Counted from the stretch's first letter, positions 8,402-18,745 are shown. The stretch is 43,601 nucleotides of DNA from an uncultured Pseudanabaenaceae cyanobacterium (GCA_937949725.1 CALECT010000183.1:1-43601), one strand, 5' to 3'. The notes: generated from the letters alone by a model not told the origin. A program made the numbers and translations.

Positions 8402-11089
8402 ATGACTTCTGTTGACCCCCAGCAAACTTCACTCTCTGATTCGACCGCTGCTGCGGTAGATAGCCCGACGGCAGAGCCGCTGGCACCGATGTCAGGCGAC
8501 GCAGAGCAAGAAGCGATAGACCTAGCTTCTCAAGCTGATGCCAGCGCCTCGGAGAGCATCGCTGCGGAGATGACCGTTGTTGTGCCAGACCAACCCGAGA
8601 TCTCCGTGGGCGAAGCGGAGGCGATTGCCCCAGGGGGAACTGCTGTGGCGGTCAAAGACGCCCCTGAAAAGATAGCTGAAGCTTCTGGCAAAAAAGCCTT
8701 GCCTCAGCGTCTCCAACAAAATATTAAAGCGGCTGCTCAAACCTCCCTCAATCGTTTGAAGCATCGCCCCACTCAGCTGTTCTTACTGGGCACTGTGGCG
8801 ACCTTTGCCCTGGGTGGGGCGACGAGTTACTTTTTGCGTCGTCCTGCCAATGGACCTTCCAGTCTAGAGTCTGCTGTGGCTTTGGTCCCTAATTCTGCTG
8901 TGGCGAGCCTTACCCTCAATCCTAAGAGTGAACCCTGGCAAGAGCTGCGTCAGCTGGGCACGCCAAATTTGCAGCAGGGGTTAGGGGAATGGTTGGCGGT
9001 GGGCCGCGATCGCATTGTCAGCTTGGGGTACGGCGATCTCAGCGTGATCCAGCAGCAGCTAGCCGGTCCTCCGGTTATGGCACTGATTCCAGTGGCTCCC
9101 ATTACCCAACCCCTTCCGGGCCAGCCTCCCCAAGCCAATGCTTCGGATGTCCTCCTCGTTGCTCCCCTTAAGAATCCTCAAGGCGTCGCTCGTAGCTTCG
9201 ATGAGCGTCAGCCCCCCGAAGGATTCGAAAACAGTACCTCTAGCCATCGCGGCATCAAGATCTGGGATCTCCAGGTGGATTTGGTGCAGCGTCAAAGTGT
9301 TGCGATCTTTGGCAGCTTTGGTTTGCTGGCCTCCAATCGCACGACCCTAGAGCGCGCCATTGATAGTTATCAGGAAGGCACCGCCCTCGCCGACCTCAAT
9401 GAATACGAGGATGCCCAGCGGCGCTTAGGGGCGGCTGACTTCAACTCCGTGGATGGTGTCTTGATGTCTTTTTACATCAACGGTCCCGCTGCGGTGATGA
9501 GTAATCAAGCAGCAGGACGCCTTCTCCCTCTGCCTGCTGAACTTCAGGGCCTTGTGAGTCAGGTGCGAGTGACCGAAGGCGATGAGGTAGACCTGAATAC
9601 CGTCACTTGGGACCAGGCTGCGAATGGCCTGGGCGTACTGGCTCAACAGGCACCCAGCTTGGGAGATAAGCCCAAGGCCATGGTGGCCTTGGGCGATCGT
9701 TTCCCCGCCTCCACTTCCTTTCTCCTCAGCGGTAGTAGCCTCCAGGAAGCCTGGCGCAGTTTTAGCCAGGGACCCGTCAGCGGTAATTCTCTTCTCAGTC
9801 CCAGTGTTCTCCAGGAACAAGTCCAGGCCGTCACGAGTATGGACTTGCAAAAGGACTGGCTCTCCTGGATGGACGGCCCCTACAGTGTGGGTATCCTGCC
9901 CATCCCCACCCAGGCCAATTCCCGCTTCCAGACCGGCCTCACCGTCATGGCCCAAACCAGCAACCGACGCCTGGCAGAACGCTCCCTGCAAAAGCTAGAT
10001 GCCCTAATGGTCAACAAATATGGCCTGCGGCTCAGTACCAGTAAGCTGGACGGTCAGCCCGTGGTGAACTGGGCTAATGCTCAGGGCGAGGCCGTCGTCA
10101 CCCATGGTTGGCTTGAAGGTAATGTTGCTTTTCTAATTGTGGGTGCACCGGGAGCCAATCTGCTCTTGCCCCAGCCCCGTGCCACCCTCGCTGCCAGTCG
10201 TCTTTATCGAGAAGGAATGCCCCGCGCAGCATCCCAGGATCCGGCTGGGGTTTTATTTCTGGATGTAGACCGCGTTCTTGATACCCAGCTCCCCTCGCTG
10301 TTGCCCCTAACGCCCAGTAGTCGTCCTGTGCTGGAACAGCTCAAGTCCATGGGCGTGGAGCGACGTCCCCTGGATGAACGTTTCAGCCGCTATGACCTCA
10401 GCCTGAAATTCCTCGCTCGTTCCGCTGGCCCCGCCGTAGAAGCCCCTGCGGCACCCGAATCGACCTCTCCAGAAGTGCCTCCCTCAGAGACAGCATCTCC
10501 AGAAGCTGAAGGGACCAGTTCAGAAGAGACCGGCTCAGAAGGGATTGCCTCTGAGGTAACTGTTCCACCTGCTGCCACATCAGCTCCTAGCTCCTCTGCC
10601 TCCCAAGCCCCTACAACTGAAGCAGCAGCTCCAGCGGAAATTGCTCCAGAGGAAAGTGTTCCAGAGGCAGCGCCCCAGCCCATTTCCCCTCCGGCGACGA
10701 ATATAGAAGAGCAATCAGCGCCCGCCCGCCCGCTGGAAGTGAGTCCGAAACTAGGCCCTGAGTTGCCCGAAATACTTCCTGCCTTTGGTCCGCAGTTGCA
10801 AGCGACTCCAGAACCCGTTAGTGAAGTCGAGGTTCAACCAGGTGATAACGCCTTGGGGAATGCCGCTATCACCGACAGTGAAGTAACGACTGCATCAGAA
10901 GAGGCGACGCCTGACGCTCCCCTGGTTGAGCCCTCTCGTCAGGACGTTGTCATCGATCCCCGCACTGCTATTCAAGTCGGTCCACCCACGCCATCGCGCG
11001 ATTTTGACTTTGCTCCGCTTGGGCCTAAGTTCCCTCGCCCCGAAGCTCAGCAATGGAGTGATGATTTTACCCAGTCCTCGGATGAATAG
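8402..11089 (+). CDS. DUF3352 domain-containing membrane protein
   Basis: An 895-aa protein with an acidic, Ala/Ser-rich cytoplasmic leader, one transmembrane helix (about residues 125-144) and a large extracytoplasmic DUF3352 region (about 150-690). It ends with a 200-residue tail of Pro/Ala/Glu/Ser repeats (SPEVPPSE, SSEETGSEG) that looks disordered. DUF3352 is widespread in cyanobacteria and has no assigned function. The frame can be extended to a TTG at 8303, but those extra codons are Arg-rich and the ATG at 8402 opens the typical acidic leader, so I prefer it. A small stop-interrupted frame at 8290 precedes it. The 3' end is followed immediately by a hairpin terminator. Confidence 0.85.
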   Translation: MTSVDPQQTSLSDSTAAAVDSPTAEPLAPMSGDAEQEAIDLASQADASASESIAAEMTVVVPDQPEISVGEAEAIAPGGTAVAVKDAPEKIAEASGKKALPQRLQQNIKAAAQTSLNRLKHRPTQLFLLGTVATFALGGATSYFLRRPANGPSSLESAVALVPNSAVASLTLNPKSEPWQELRQLGTPNLQQGLGEWLAVGRDRIVSLGYGDLSVIQQQLAGPPVMALIPVAPITQPLPGQPPQANASDVLLVAPLKNPQGVARSFDERQPPEGFENSTSSHRGIKIWDLQVDLVQRQSVAIFGSFGLLASNRTTLERAIDSYQEGTALADLNEYEDAQRRLGAADFNSVDGVLMSFYINGPAAVMSNQAAGRLLPLPAELQGLVSQVRVTEGDEVDLNTVTWDQAANGLGVLAQQAPSLGDKPKAMVALGDRFPASTSFLLSGSSLQEAWRSFSQGPVSGNSLLSPSVLQEQVQAVTSMDLQKDWLSWMDGPYSVGILPIPTQANSRFQTGLTVMAQTSNRRLAERSLQKLDALMVNKYGLRLSTSKLDGQPVVNWANAQGEAVVTHGWLEGNVAFLIVGAPGANLLLPQPRATLAASRLYREGMPRAASQDPAGVLFLDVDRVLDTQLPSLLPLTPSSRPVLEQLKSMGVERRPLDERFSRYDLSLKFLARSAGPAVEAPAAPESTSPEVPPSETASPEAEGTSSEETGSEGIASEVTVPPAATSAPSSSASQAPTTEAAAPAEIAPEESVPEAAPQPISPPATNIEEQSAPARPLEVSPKLGPELPEILPAFGPQLQATPEPVSEVEVQPGDNALGNAAITDSEVTTASEEATPDAPLVEPSRQDVVIDPRTAIQVGPPTPSRDFDFAPLGPKFPRPEAQQWSDDFTQSSDE

Positions 11090-11110
11090 AATCCGTTGCT
11101 GGATTCTATT
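11085..11110 (+). terminator. Hairpin overlapping the DUF3352 stop codon
   Basis: Perfect 10-bp inverted repeat aatagaatcc / ggattctatt at 11085-11094 and 11101-11110 with a 6-nt loop. The TAG stop (11087-11089) sits inside the left arm. The following bases are ccttcttcg, so the T run is poor, but the position fits transcript termination. Confidence 0.55.
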
Positions 11111-11286
11111 CCTTCTTCGTAAGGGAACAGAACAAGTTATCCGACGGTCTGTGGGATTATCTAAGGAACAAGGATTTAATAAAGCCGTTAGGCATCTACC
11201 GCAATTGCGGGCATGGCATGCCCCTGAGTAGTATCAGGTCTTATTAAGTTCCATTCCTAAATGTATTCCCTGGTGTTTTGAATCTA

Positions 11287-12384
11287 ATGGTGCGGATGTA
11301 TCTCTCTGGTCTCTCGCGAAAAGTTGCCCTTCTAATCAGCCTCGGTCTCATCACTAGCCTTGGTGCTCCATCCATAACCAGCGCCCAGATTCCTCAAGTA
11401 CAGGCTCCTCTGCCTGCTGCTGCTCCTTTTTCTCCAGTGGGCGACATTACCTGGGAGATCGAACCAGCTTTCGACCATGCTTCCCCCTTTTCTGAAGGGT
11501 TGGCCCCAGTGCGCGTTAATAATCGCTGGGGCTACATCAATCGCAAAGGCGATATGGTGATTCGCCCTCAATTTGACGAAACTTGGGGCTTCTCTGAAGG
11601 GATTGCCCTGGTGAAAGTGGGGGGGAAGCGTAGCTATATCAATACTGATGGCAAAGTTGTTATGCGCATCAGCTCTAGGGTGGGCTTTATTAGCCCAGCC
11701 TTTTCAGAAGGCGTTGCTACGTTGGAAGTGGGCGATCGCTGGGGCTACTTCGAGAAAAATGGCAAAATCTTATTTCCTCCCCAGCTAGACAAGGCTAGGG
11801 ATTTTTCCGAAGGCATGGCCGCCATACAAAAAGATGGGAAATGGGGCTATGTCAATCGCAAAGGCAAGGTCGTTATCAAACCTCAGTTTGATGGCGCTTG
11901 GGAGTTTGTGGATGGCTTAGCTGCAATCCTAGTAGATGGAAAACTGGGCTATATCAAACCAAATGGGAAAATTGCGATTTCTCCTCAATTTGAAGATAGC
12001 AATGACTTTAAAGAAGGCTTGGCTGCGGTAAGTATTGATGATAAATGGGGCTATATTGATCGCAAAGGAACCGTCGTTATTCAGCCTCAATTTGTGCGAG
12101 CCAAGGATTTTTCAGAGGGCTATGCCGCTGTGTTCCTAGATGGAAAATATGGATATATTGATAAGTCAGGAAAGCTTGCTATTGCACCTGTCTATGACGA
12201 CTTCGTGGGCGTTTTCTCTCAAGGGCTTGCTATGATCCGGGTGGGTCGCCAAGCAGGTTATGTTAGCCAGAGTGGAGAGTTAGCGATCTCCCCTCAGTTC
12301 GCCCTCGCAGCTGACTTCTCCGACGGTATTGCACCAGTCAAAGCCGGTGCTAAATGGGGGTATCTTAAGCACCCAAAGCCGTAA
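11287..12384 (+). CDS. Secreted WG-repeat protein
   Basis: A protein of about 365 aa with a Sec-type signal sequence (hydrophobic VALLISLGLITSLG followed by Ala/Ser and SAQ, cleavage near residue 34) and nine tandem WG-type repeats. Each repeat follows the pattern F-S-E-G-x-A-x-V, then KWGYIxxxG, then a two-strand return ending PQF; the repeat cores at positions 3, 5, 7 and 8 have lost the Trp. WG (KWG) repeats are known from bacterial secreted and surface proteins and probably mediate protein contacts. The frame can be opened at TTG 11278 or at ATG 11287 or 11296. The signal peptide works with either ATG. Confidence 0.85.
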   Translation: MVRMYLSGLSRKVALLISLGLITSLGAPSITSAQIPQVQAPLPAAAPFSPVGDITWEIEPAFDHASPFSEGLAPVRVNNRWGYINRKGDMVIRPQFDETWGFSEGIALVKVGGKRSYINTDGKVVMRISSRVGFISPAFSEGVATLEVGDRWGYFEKNGKILFPPQLDKARDFSEGMAAIQKDGKWGYVNRKGKVVIKPQFDGAWEFVDGLAAILVDGKLGYIKPNGKIAISPQFEDSNDFKEGLAAVSIDDKWGYIDRKGTVVIQPQFVRAKDFSEGYAAVFLDGKYGYIDKSGKLAIAPVYDDFVGVFSQGLAMIRVGRQAGYVSQSGELAISPQFALAADFSDGIAPVKAGAKWGYLKHPKP

Positions 12385-12543
12385 GTTATCCTGGCTATTT
12401 CACATTGTCTTCCATCTAGAGACTAGATTCTTGGTCTTGAGAAATTGAGTCTATAAGCCTCCTACTGGCTGATGAAAGTCTCACCCCTAAAATCTCATCT
12501 CCTGCATCTGAGTGCAGCTTCTGTCCCTAGCTCACGTACCGGA

Positions 12544-12891
12544 TTAGTCTAACTGTAGGGATAGGCTAGGCATCAGACGCTGGAGATTTTTCAAAGACTT
12601 CTCTTGCCAAGGTGTATCTTTTGCACCCTGCACAATGACCTTGATGAATTTTTTCTTGCGGATCTTGATCACAAACTTAGATAGCATGTTGATACCTAAG
12701 CTATTGAGAAAGTTAAGCTCCTGTAGATTCAGCGTTACACTAGGAGGCTCTGATTCAATGACTTGTTCTAGAAGATTGTTAATACGCTTGTAATCTTCTT
12801 CCTGACCATTGAGACGCAATGAGCCCTTGCAGTGGATTGTGGAATCTTCAGGTTGATAGACAATTTGGTAGTTTTCTTGGACAACTTTCAT
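12544..12891 (-). CDS. STAS-like anti-sigma-antagonist protein (slr1659-type)
   Basis: A 115-aa protein with the alternating strand-helix pattern of a STAS domain: an N-terminal strand with VVQENYQIVYQ, SVTLNLQELNFLNSLGINMLSKFV with the phospho-acceptor loop region (LNFLNSLG), and a C-terminal KVIVQGAKDTPW. It resembles the cyanobacterial slr1659 group that accompanies a SpoIIAB-like ATPase. A strong ribosome-binding site (AAAGGAG, 12901-12907, 9 nt upstream) fixes the start at 12891, although the frame is open to 12936. It is the last gene of the minus-strand signalling operon and would be the substrate of the upstream kinase-like ATPase and PP2C phosphatase. Confidence 0.8.
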   Translation of the reverse strand: MKVVQENYQIVYQPEDSTIHCKGSLRLNGQEEDYKRINNLLEQVIESEPPSVTLNLQELNFLNSLGINMLSKFVIKIRKKKFIKVIVQGAKDTPWQEKSLKNLQRLMPSLSLQLD

Positions 12892-12900
12892 TGCTGTTGT

Positions 12901-12907
12901 CTCCTTT
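12901..12907 (-). promoter_or_regulatory. Strong Shine-Dalgarno deciding the STAS gene start
   Basis: The minus strand reads AAAGGAG here, nine nucleotides before the ATG at 12891, so the upstream in-frame ATG at 12936 is unlikely to be used. Confidence 0.8.
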
Positions 12908-13005
12908 CCTGCAAGCTCTGATTCAGATGAAATCATAATTTTAAAGTCAATCTTGATGAGAGGTTTGGTCTGAACGAGGATGAATTTGTAAATCTTGACT
13001 AGCTG

Positions 13006-13659
13006 TTATATCTCTAGCTGGACCATCGTAGTTACAGCTATCTCTGTGGAAGATAAATTTTCACCTGCCTGTTCAAACTTCCAGCTCAGCTTTGCTTCAT
13101 AGTCGTTAATCATAGTCAGTAACCCGAGGCCAGAGCCGTTATTCTCAGATTCGACACTTTCCTCTAAACGGGTAATGTATAGTTCCTGAGGATCTGCTGT
13201 GAGCAGCTCGTGAATGTGAGATTGAAAAGTCTCAACCTCTTCAAGATGAACATTGTTTTGCGTTAGGAAGAGGATACAGCTACCATCAAAGTAAAGGTGA
13301 ATGCGAGTACAAGTTCCTTGGGACTGGTCGCTGTACTTCATGGCATTCTCTAATAGTTCGTTGGCAATGTAGCTGACCGCATCTTTGATTTCAGCTTGCC
13401 ATCGCCGATCCTTCTCGGTTTCAATTTCGGGCAGACAAGTGACTAGAAAATCTGCTAAAAAATCTGCAGAGCGGCCATTGTTTCGCCATCGCTTGCGTGG
13501 AGGAGCTGAACTGGGAGAGAAGTCAAGTGTCAGCTGTTCATGGTAAGGAGGTAGCTCTTCTAAGTAATCTCCAAATGTTTGAGGTAATGATGCTACTAAT
13601 TCTGGCTTGAGAGTTGTTAGCGTTGTGTTTCTCTGCTGTGCCGAGCTCAAAATAGCCAT
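13006..13659 (-). CDS. SpoIIAB/RsbW-like ATP-binding regulator (slr1658-type)
   Basis: A 217-aa HATPase-fold protein. The N-box is visible as IANELLENAMKYSD (98-111) and the G-box as NNGSGLGL (173-180), with a degenerate region between them. It lacks any HisKA segment, so it belongs with anti-sigma-factor serine kinases (SpoIIAB/RsbW type) rather than with sensor histidine kinases. The N-terminal 60 residues are an extension not found in short anti-sigma kinases. It lies 39 nt downstream of the PP2C phosphatase gene and 114 nt upstream of the STAS gene, the classic partner-switch trio. No sigma factor gene is in the window, so its final target is unknown. Confidence 0.82.
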   Translation of the reverse strand: MAILSSAQQRNTTLTTLKPELVASLPQTFGDYLEELPPYHEQLTLDFSPSSAPPRKRWRNNGRSADFLADFLVTCLPEIETEKDRRWQAEIKDAVSYIANELLENAMKYSDQSQGTCTRIHLYFDGSCILFLTQNNVHLEEVETFQSHIHELLTADPQELYITRLEESVESENNGSGLGLLTMINDYEAKLSWKFEQAGENLSSTEIAVTTMVQLEI

Positions 13660-13698
13660 GTTTAAAATACTCGTTAATGATGAATCGGATTGATAGTA

Positions 13699-15621
13699 TT
13701 AGGAAATTCGTTTCATTACTAATAAGGTAATGTCGTCAAAGATCTGATGTTCATCAATGTAGCTAGTTAGATCTGAAACCACAGCATCTCGAATATCTGC
13801 TGCACTAGAATGACGATGTTGGGCCGCTGTTTGGGAAAGCCTCTCTATACCGTAAAACTGCCCCTTCAAGTTTTCTGCCTCTGTTATTCCATCCGTATAT
13901 AAAATTACGATATCTTGAATATTTAGCTTAACTTCAGTTTTCCCTAAAAAATCGGAAATATCATAGTCGAGTCCCATCGGAAAGCCTAAGTTGATTGTAT
14001 CAATATGTTCAATTTCACCATGGTTACGAATAATGATAACTTCTTCATGCTGCCCACTAATTTGTAAATTTCCATGGGAGTAATGAATGAGGGACAGCGT
14101 AGAATTTCGATTGGTTTCCATCCTCTCAGCGTTGCTGAGAATCGTGCGATTGATGATGTCTAAAAACTGCTGGTGATTGCAGCAACCTTGTTCCACGAGT
14201 GTACGTACTGCTGTTTGAATCATCAGCATGAGAAGTCCACTTTCTAAGCCATGTCCAGTGACATCACCGATTCCAATAATGATCCCATCATCTCGGTGAA
14301 TTACGTCATAGTAATCTCCCCCTACTTCATCAGCAGGCTTCATAAAACCAACTATATCAAGCTCTTCAATCTGCTCTAATTCTTTTGAGCGTGGCAGCAT
14401 CATTTGCTGGATGCGACGAGTCACATCCAGCTCTGAGCTAAGACGGCCATTCTCTACCTGTAATTGATCGTTTAGTTTTGTGATTTTCTCATTGGCGATC
14501 GCTAACTGATCTAGATATTGAACCTCCTGATCTCGCATCCGCTTTTTCTCTAAGCAAGCATCAATTCGTGCTTTTAGTAAAGTGGGATTAAAAGGTTTAG
14601 ATAGATAATCTTCGGCTCCCATCTCAATACACTTGACGATACTATCTAATTCGTCGAGAGAGGAGATCATGATAACTGATAAATGTCGCCATTTGCTCTT
14701 CCTAATCCATTCGAGCACCTCATAGCCATTCATCTCAGGCATGAGAATATCAAGTAGGATTAAATCATATTCGCCAGTTTTTATTTGACTTACAGCATGT
14801 AAGCCACTTGAAGCAGGTGTGACCTTATGCCCTTGGCGAATAATATATCGGCAGAGTAAATCGCAATTAGCACCATTGTCATCTACCACCAATATATTGG
14901 CTACTTTGGGAGGAAATGAGCTACTAACAAGACTTGGAGATACATTTTTGACTTTTGCAGAAGAAGTCTGAAGTGCTCTCTCTGAAATGACTTTCAGGGC
15001 AACTTTGCTGTCTTGAGATGAGCTAATGGGCTGGATATTTGGAATTGTACTCAAAGGAGAGAGTTTATTCTCAACTTTGTGATGAATGCTCAACTCTTGT
15101 GGCTTTTGTAACCACAGTTCACATGGCCATTCTTCAGAAAGTAGAACGGCTTCTATCATGATCTTAAAGTTGCGCGAAGCAATTTCGATTTTTTCAATAT
15201 CTTCTTTGAGATGAGGAGGCGTAAGGCTAATAAGCTGTATTGATATTTGCTCTAACCCAAAAGATAAGGGTTGTAATTCTTGTCGGAAAGCTCGTTCTTT
15301 TAGATCGTGCCAAGAAGTAGACCATATAGCAGTCTCTACTTCTATATTTTCTGAAATTTGAATAGCAGATTGTTCTGCTTTTTCGCAGAGGTTATCTCCA
15401 CTCATAGATTGGCTAATGAGAGTGAAGATACGTCCTCCTATTTGGTGAAGCTGGATCAGAGATTGAGCAAACTCTCCCTTTTCTAGACCCGCATCCTCCA
15501 GCTCTTCTAAGAGCAACTCGCTATAGCCATGAATCGCGTTGAGTGGAGTATACAACTCATGGCGTAGGTGAGCCATCCAAGTTAGATATTCAGATTTGAC
15601 AGATAGGGCAAGACTATTCAT
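13699..15621 (-). CDS. HisKA-REC-PP2C (SpoIIE-type) phosphatase
   Basis: A 640-aa cytoplasmic regulator. Residues 15-75 resemble a HisKA dimerisation helix with an H-box at His21 (HLRHELYTPLNAI), but no HATPase domain follows. A receiver domain occupies about 243-360 (DD at 247-248, phospho-Asp291, Lys342 in SKPF), followed by a helical linker at 362-405. A SpoIIE-type PP2C domain fills 405-640, with the metal Asp motifs VGGDYYD (433-439), IGDVTGHG (451-458), YTDGITEA (575-582) and FDDITLL near the end. Phosphorylation of the receiver probably gates the phosphatase, which would dephosphorylate the downstream STAS protein. A GAGGA ribosome-binding site overlaps the stop codon of the preceding regulator gene, so the two are translationally coupled. 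Confidence 0.88.
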   Translation of the reverse strand: MNSLALSVKSEYLTWMAHLRHELYTPLNAIHGYSELLLEELEDAGLEKGEFAQSLIQLHQIGGRIFTLISQSMSGDNLCEKAEQSAIQISENIEVETAIWSTSWHDLKERAFRQELQPLSFGLEQISIQLISLTPPHLKEDIEKIEIASRNFKIMIEAVLLSEEWPCELWLQKPQELSIHHKVENKLSPLSTIPNIQPISSSQDSKVALKVISERALQTSSAKVKNVSPSLVSSSFPPKVANILVVDDNGANCDLLCRYIIRQGHKVTPASSGLHAVSQIKTGEYDLILLDILMPEMNGYEVLEWIRKSKWRHLSVIMISSLDELDSIVKCIEMGAEDYLSKPFNPTLLKARIDACLEKKRMRDQEVQYLDQLAIANEKITKLNDQLQVENGRLSSELDVTRRIQQMMLPRSKELEQIEELDIVGFMKPADEVGGDYYDVIHRDDGIIIGIGDVTGHGLESGLLMLMIQTAVRTLVEQGCCNHQQFLDIINRTILSNAERMETNRNSTLSLIHYSHGNLQISGQHEEVIIIRNHGEIEHIDTINLGFPMGLDYDISDFLGKTEVKLNIQDIVILYTDGITEAENLKGQFYGIERLSQTAAQHRHSSAADIRDAVVSDLTSYIDEHQIFDDITLLVMKRIS

Positions 15622-15633
15622 GCTAAAAGTTCC

Positions 15634-16011
15634 TCAGGCAGCCAAGGGCGTCTCAAGAAGGGCTTTAATTTTGCTCAAGAGTCGCTTAAAATCTACTGGT
15701 TTCGTATCGTAGTCGTCACAGCCTGCTGCTAGAGCATTCTCCCGATCTCCAGCCATTGCATGGGCTGTGAGAGCAATGATAGGTAAATGCTTTGTTACCG
15801 GATTGAATTTGATATGTCGAGTTGCTTCCCAGCCATCCAATATTGGTAGGCTCATATCCATCAAAATGATATCTGGAGATTCAGATAGACTCATGGTGAC
15901 GCCTTGAGCTCCATCCCCTGCGATGACAACTTCGTAACCTCGACGGAGTAATCGGCGAGAGAGCATATCTTGATTCATTTCGTTATCTTCGACGAGCAAT
16001 ATTTTAGTCAT
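15634..16011 (-). CDS. CheY-like single-domain response regulator
   Basis: A 125-aa receiver domain: the acidic pair is ED in LLVEDNEMNQDML, the phospho-Asp is Asp52 in ILMDMSLP, the conserved Thr is in IIALTAHAM and the Lys is in DTKPVD. There is no output domain. The frame extends nine codons upstream of the ATG at 16011, but MTKILLVEDN is the canonical start for this family. It sits between the hybrid kinase (91 nt upstream) and the PP2C protein (12 nt downstream), so it may act as a phosphate shuttle between their receiver and HisKA segments. It resembles the receivers found as DivK/Rcp-like stand-alone proteins. Confidence 0.88.
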   Translation of the reverse strand: MTKILLVEDNEMNQDMLSRRLLRRGYEVVIAGDGAQGVTMSLSESPDIILMDMSLPILDGWEATRHIKFNPVTKHLPIIALTAHAMAGDRENALAAGCDDYDTKPVDFKRLLSKIKALLETPLAA

Positions 16012-16102
16012 GAGTTTAATAGCTAATAACCGATACATCAGAGGAATGAGGTGTTATCAGAAGACTGAAGTCAACTCAGGCTTAACAGGAAAAAATTGTC
16101 AT

Positions 16103-18745
16103 TTAGGCTGCATCATCATGAGGAAGCTCTTCGATATTCTTTGAGAGCTCTTTTTTGATTTGCTTGTGAAGTCTAGAGAACGGCTTTGATATTTCAGTGT
16201 TCACAGGTAGAGAGGTGCTTTTGCCTAGGTTAATAGGCTCTGTCTCTGAGGTTTTTTGGGGCGTGATTTCCGATAGTAAATTTGATTTCTGTACAAGCAC
16301 TTTAGATGAGAGTTTTGAACTTGGCAATTCAACTTTATTGCTCTGATCTGAAATTGCACTAGATAAGAATTGTTGTAAATTTCCTAAAAGAGTTTGGAGA
16401 TCGCAGACTCCTTTACAAAATACTTTCTGTACATTGTTCGTTAACTTACCTCGCTCTTCATGAGTTAAATCCTTCGCTGTCATTACGATGACAGGAATAT
16501 CTTTGTACTCTGGCCTCTGTTGGAGATTGTGGAGAAACTCAAATCCATTCATTGCTGGCATCAGGAGATCTAAAATAATGATGCTCGGGATCGAGTGCTC
16601 CATGTGAGCTAATGCTGCAATGCCACTTTCTGCTTCTTGTACTTTATAAGCACTCATTTCCAACTGCTCGCGCATGAGCATGCGAGCCATAGCATCATCA
16701 TCAACTAATAAAACCTCTCTGCAGGGAGACTTGGAGATATGACGCTGTAATACCTTGCCCAATTGCTGTCGATCTAATGGCTTGGTGAGATAGTCTGATG
16801 CTCCCAGGGTATAGCCTAAATTTTGTTCTTGGACGAAAGTCATCATAATGACTGGAATCTCTGCCAAGATTGTATCTGTCTTTAAAGTTGTTAAGACTGA
16901 CCAACCATCCATGTTTGGCATCATGACATCCAAAATAATGGCAGCGGGTTGGCAGCTTAATGCTTTCTCGATCCCTTCTTTACCATCATGAGCAACTTCG
17001 ACTTGAAAACCTTGCTTGACTAAGAAGCGCTGCATTAGATCATGAACAACAGGATCATCATCAATGATCAGAACTTTGGGGAGTACTATCGACTCTTCCT
17101 GAGTAGATTTGATTGATGAATTTCCCTCATCAATAGATTGCACTTGACGTGGCAAGGTAATGGTAAAAGTGGAACCCTGCCGCAATTGACTTTCAACTGT
17201 AATATCTCCTCCCATAAGGCAACAAAACTGTTTGGAAATTGCTAAACCCAATCCAGTGCCACCATATTTTCGAGTCGTGGAGGCATCGGCTTGAGTAAAA
17301 GCTTGAAATAGCTTTGCTTGTTGGCTGGCAGACATGCCGATACCAGTATCGCTGACTGAAAATTCAACTTCATCCGTTTTGTCTAAAACTCGAAGTAAAA
17401 TCTTTCCATTCTCGGTAAATTTACTTGCATTACTCAGCAAGTTGAGAAGACATTGACGTACCTTCGTTAAATCGGCCGACATGCTACCCAGTGAATCATC
17501 GCACTCTACAATCAGATTGTTATTGCGTTTCTCTACCAGGGGATGAATAGTGCTTTTTACTTCCTCTACGAGCATACCAATGTCAAAGCTCTCTAGATAG
17601 AGGTCCATTCGCCCTGCTTCGACCTTTGATAAGTCGAGGATGTCATTAATCAAGCTTAAGAGATGTTTTCCTGCGCCATGAATTTTCTCGAGATCAGGAG
17701 TTAACTCATCGGCTCCAAAGTCCTCCATCTCCTCCTGGAGCATTTCACTGTAGCCAATAATTGCGTTGAGTGGTGTACGCAGTTCATGACTCATATTGGC
17801 TAGAAATAAGCTCTTCGATTTATTAGCTTCTTCTGCTGCGGCCTTAGCATATCTCGCTTCTTCTATGCTCTCTGCAAGTTCTGCAGTTCGTTGGGCTACT
17901 TTTTGTTCTAAGGTTCGATTGTATTCTGCTAGTGCTTCCTTAGCATTGCTTAGGTCTACTTGGCTGCTTTCTAAGGCCTCCGTTTTGTGTTGCATCATGG
18001 TGGCCATGCTGTCGAAAGCCGTGGAAATCATGGCTAGTTCATCAGAGCCTTGTAGTTGGGCACGCACATTCAGGTCACCTTCTGATAGACGGTTACTGGC
18101 ACTAACTAAGCGTGCAGCTCGGCGAGTGAGAATCTCTTCAAATAGAAACCAAACTCCCGCGCAGAGTAAGGCAAAGACTAGTGTTGATTCAAGAGAACGC
18201 TTGAGAGCATCTGAATAGGTTTGTAACCGTAGGCTGGTAAGGTCGTAATCTAAGAATAAAACTCCAATCTTAGAAGGTAAAATTTCTCCCGCATCGGCTT
18301 TCAGTGCAACGGGATAGAATGCCTGGACTGACTTGTGATCCGGAGATAGTATGACTTGTCCAGCCTGAAGCTGTCTGACTTTGTCAAAGTAGCTGTGATT
18401 GACTTTTGCAGGAGTTTGGTTAACGTCTAGTCCTTTAAGTTCTCTGTGCGTTGTTAGAACAACTTTATCGTCTTCGTCGAACATCATTGCTGACTTAAGA
18501 TCAATCTCATCTTCCAGCTGACTGATGATTAGATCGGTTCCATCGCCATTAGCACGACGATAGAGATATTCTAGAATTCCTGACGTGTGGTCGCCCAAAA
18601 ATTGAGTATAGTTGCTAACATTCTGCTCGTTGCGTCGTTCAGCGAGTGCAACTTCTCGCTGAAAGGAATAGACACTAGATAAACCACCGAGCAGTAGAAG
18701 CACAATGGGAATGGAAAATCGCAGCGGCGGTGGGAATTTTCGCAT
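16103..18745 (-). CDS. Membrane hybrid sensor histidine kinase (HAMP-HisKA-HATPase-REC-REC)
   Basis: An 880-aa kinase. TM1 is at about 11-27, followed by a periplasmic sensor of about 160 residues (28-186), TM2 at 187-205, a HAMP domain at 205-255 and a coiled-coil linker at 255-310. HisKA carries His320 in [12 protein letters not shown]. The HATPase has its N-box NLLSNASKF (435-443), DTGIG (466-470) and GGTGLGLAI (495-503). REC1 follows with phospho-Asp606 and REC2 with Asp726, then a Ser/Lys-rich tail. The frame opens at a TTG (18760), but the ATG at 18745 gives a normal positively charged N-terminus and is preferred. Two lipoprotein genes lie upstream on the same strand and may encode the ligand-binding input. 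Confidence 0.9.
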   Translation of the reverse strand: MRKFPPPLRFSIPIVLLLLGGLSSVYSFQREVALAERRNEQNVSNYTQFLGDHTSGILEYLYRRANGDGTDLIISQLEDEIDLKSAMMFDEDDKVVLTTHRELKGLDVNQTPAKVNHSYFDKVRQLQAGQVILSPDHKSVQAFYPVALKADAGEILPSKIGVLFLDYDLTSLRLQTYSDALKRSLESTLVFALLCAGVWFLFEEILTRRAARLVSASNRLSEGDLNVRAQLQGSDELAMISTAFDSMATMMQHKTEALESSQVDLSNAKEALAEYNRTLEQKVAQRTAELAESIEEARYAKAAAEEANKSKSLFLANMSHELRTPLNAIIGYSEMLQEEMEDFGADELTPDLEKIHGAGKHLLSLINDILDLSKVEAGRMDLYLESFDIGMLVEEVKSTIHPLVEKRNNNLIVECDDSLGSMSADLTKVRQCLLNLLSNASKFTENGKILLRVLDKTDEVEFSVSDTGIGMSASQQAKLFQAFTQADASTTRKYGGTGLGLAISKQFCCLMGGDITVESQLRQGSTFTITLPRQVQSIDEGNSSIKSTQEESIVLPKVLIIDDDPVVHDLMQRFLVKQGFQVEVAHDGKEGIEKALSCQPAAIILDVMMPNMDGWSVLTTLKTDTILAEIPVIMMTFVQEQNLGYTLGASDYLTKPLDRQQLGKVLQRHISKSPCREVLLVDDDAMARMLMREQLEMSAYKVQEAESGIAALAHMEHSIPSIIILDLLMPAMNGFEFLHNLQQRPEYKDIPVIVMTAKDLTHEERGKLTNNVQKVFCKGVCDLQTLLGNLQQFLSSAISDQSNKVELPSSKLSSKVLVQKSNLLSEITPQKTSETEPINLGKSTSLPVNTEISKPFSRLHKQIKKELSKNIEELPHDDAA

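Noticed and set aside
9425..9991. 188-codon minus-strand frame inside the DUF3352 gene
   Set aside because: Shadow of a GC-rich coding region; low-complexity and no motif.
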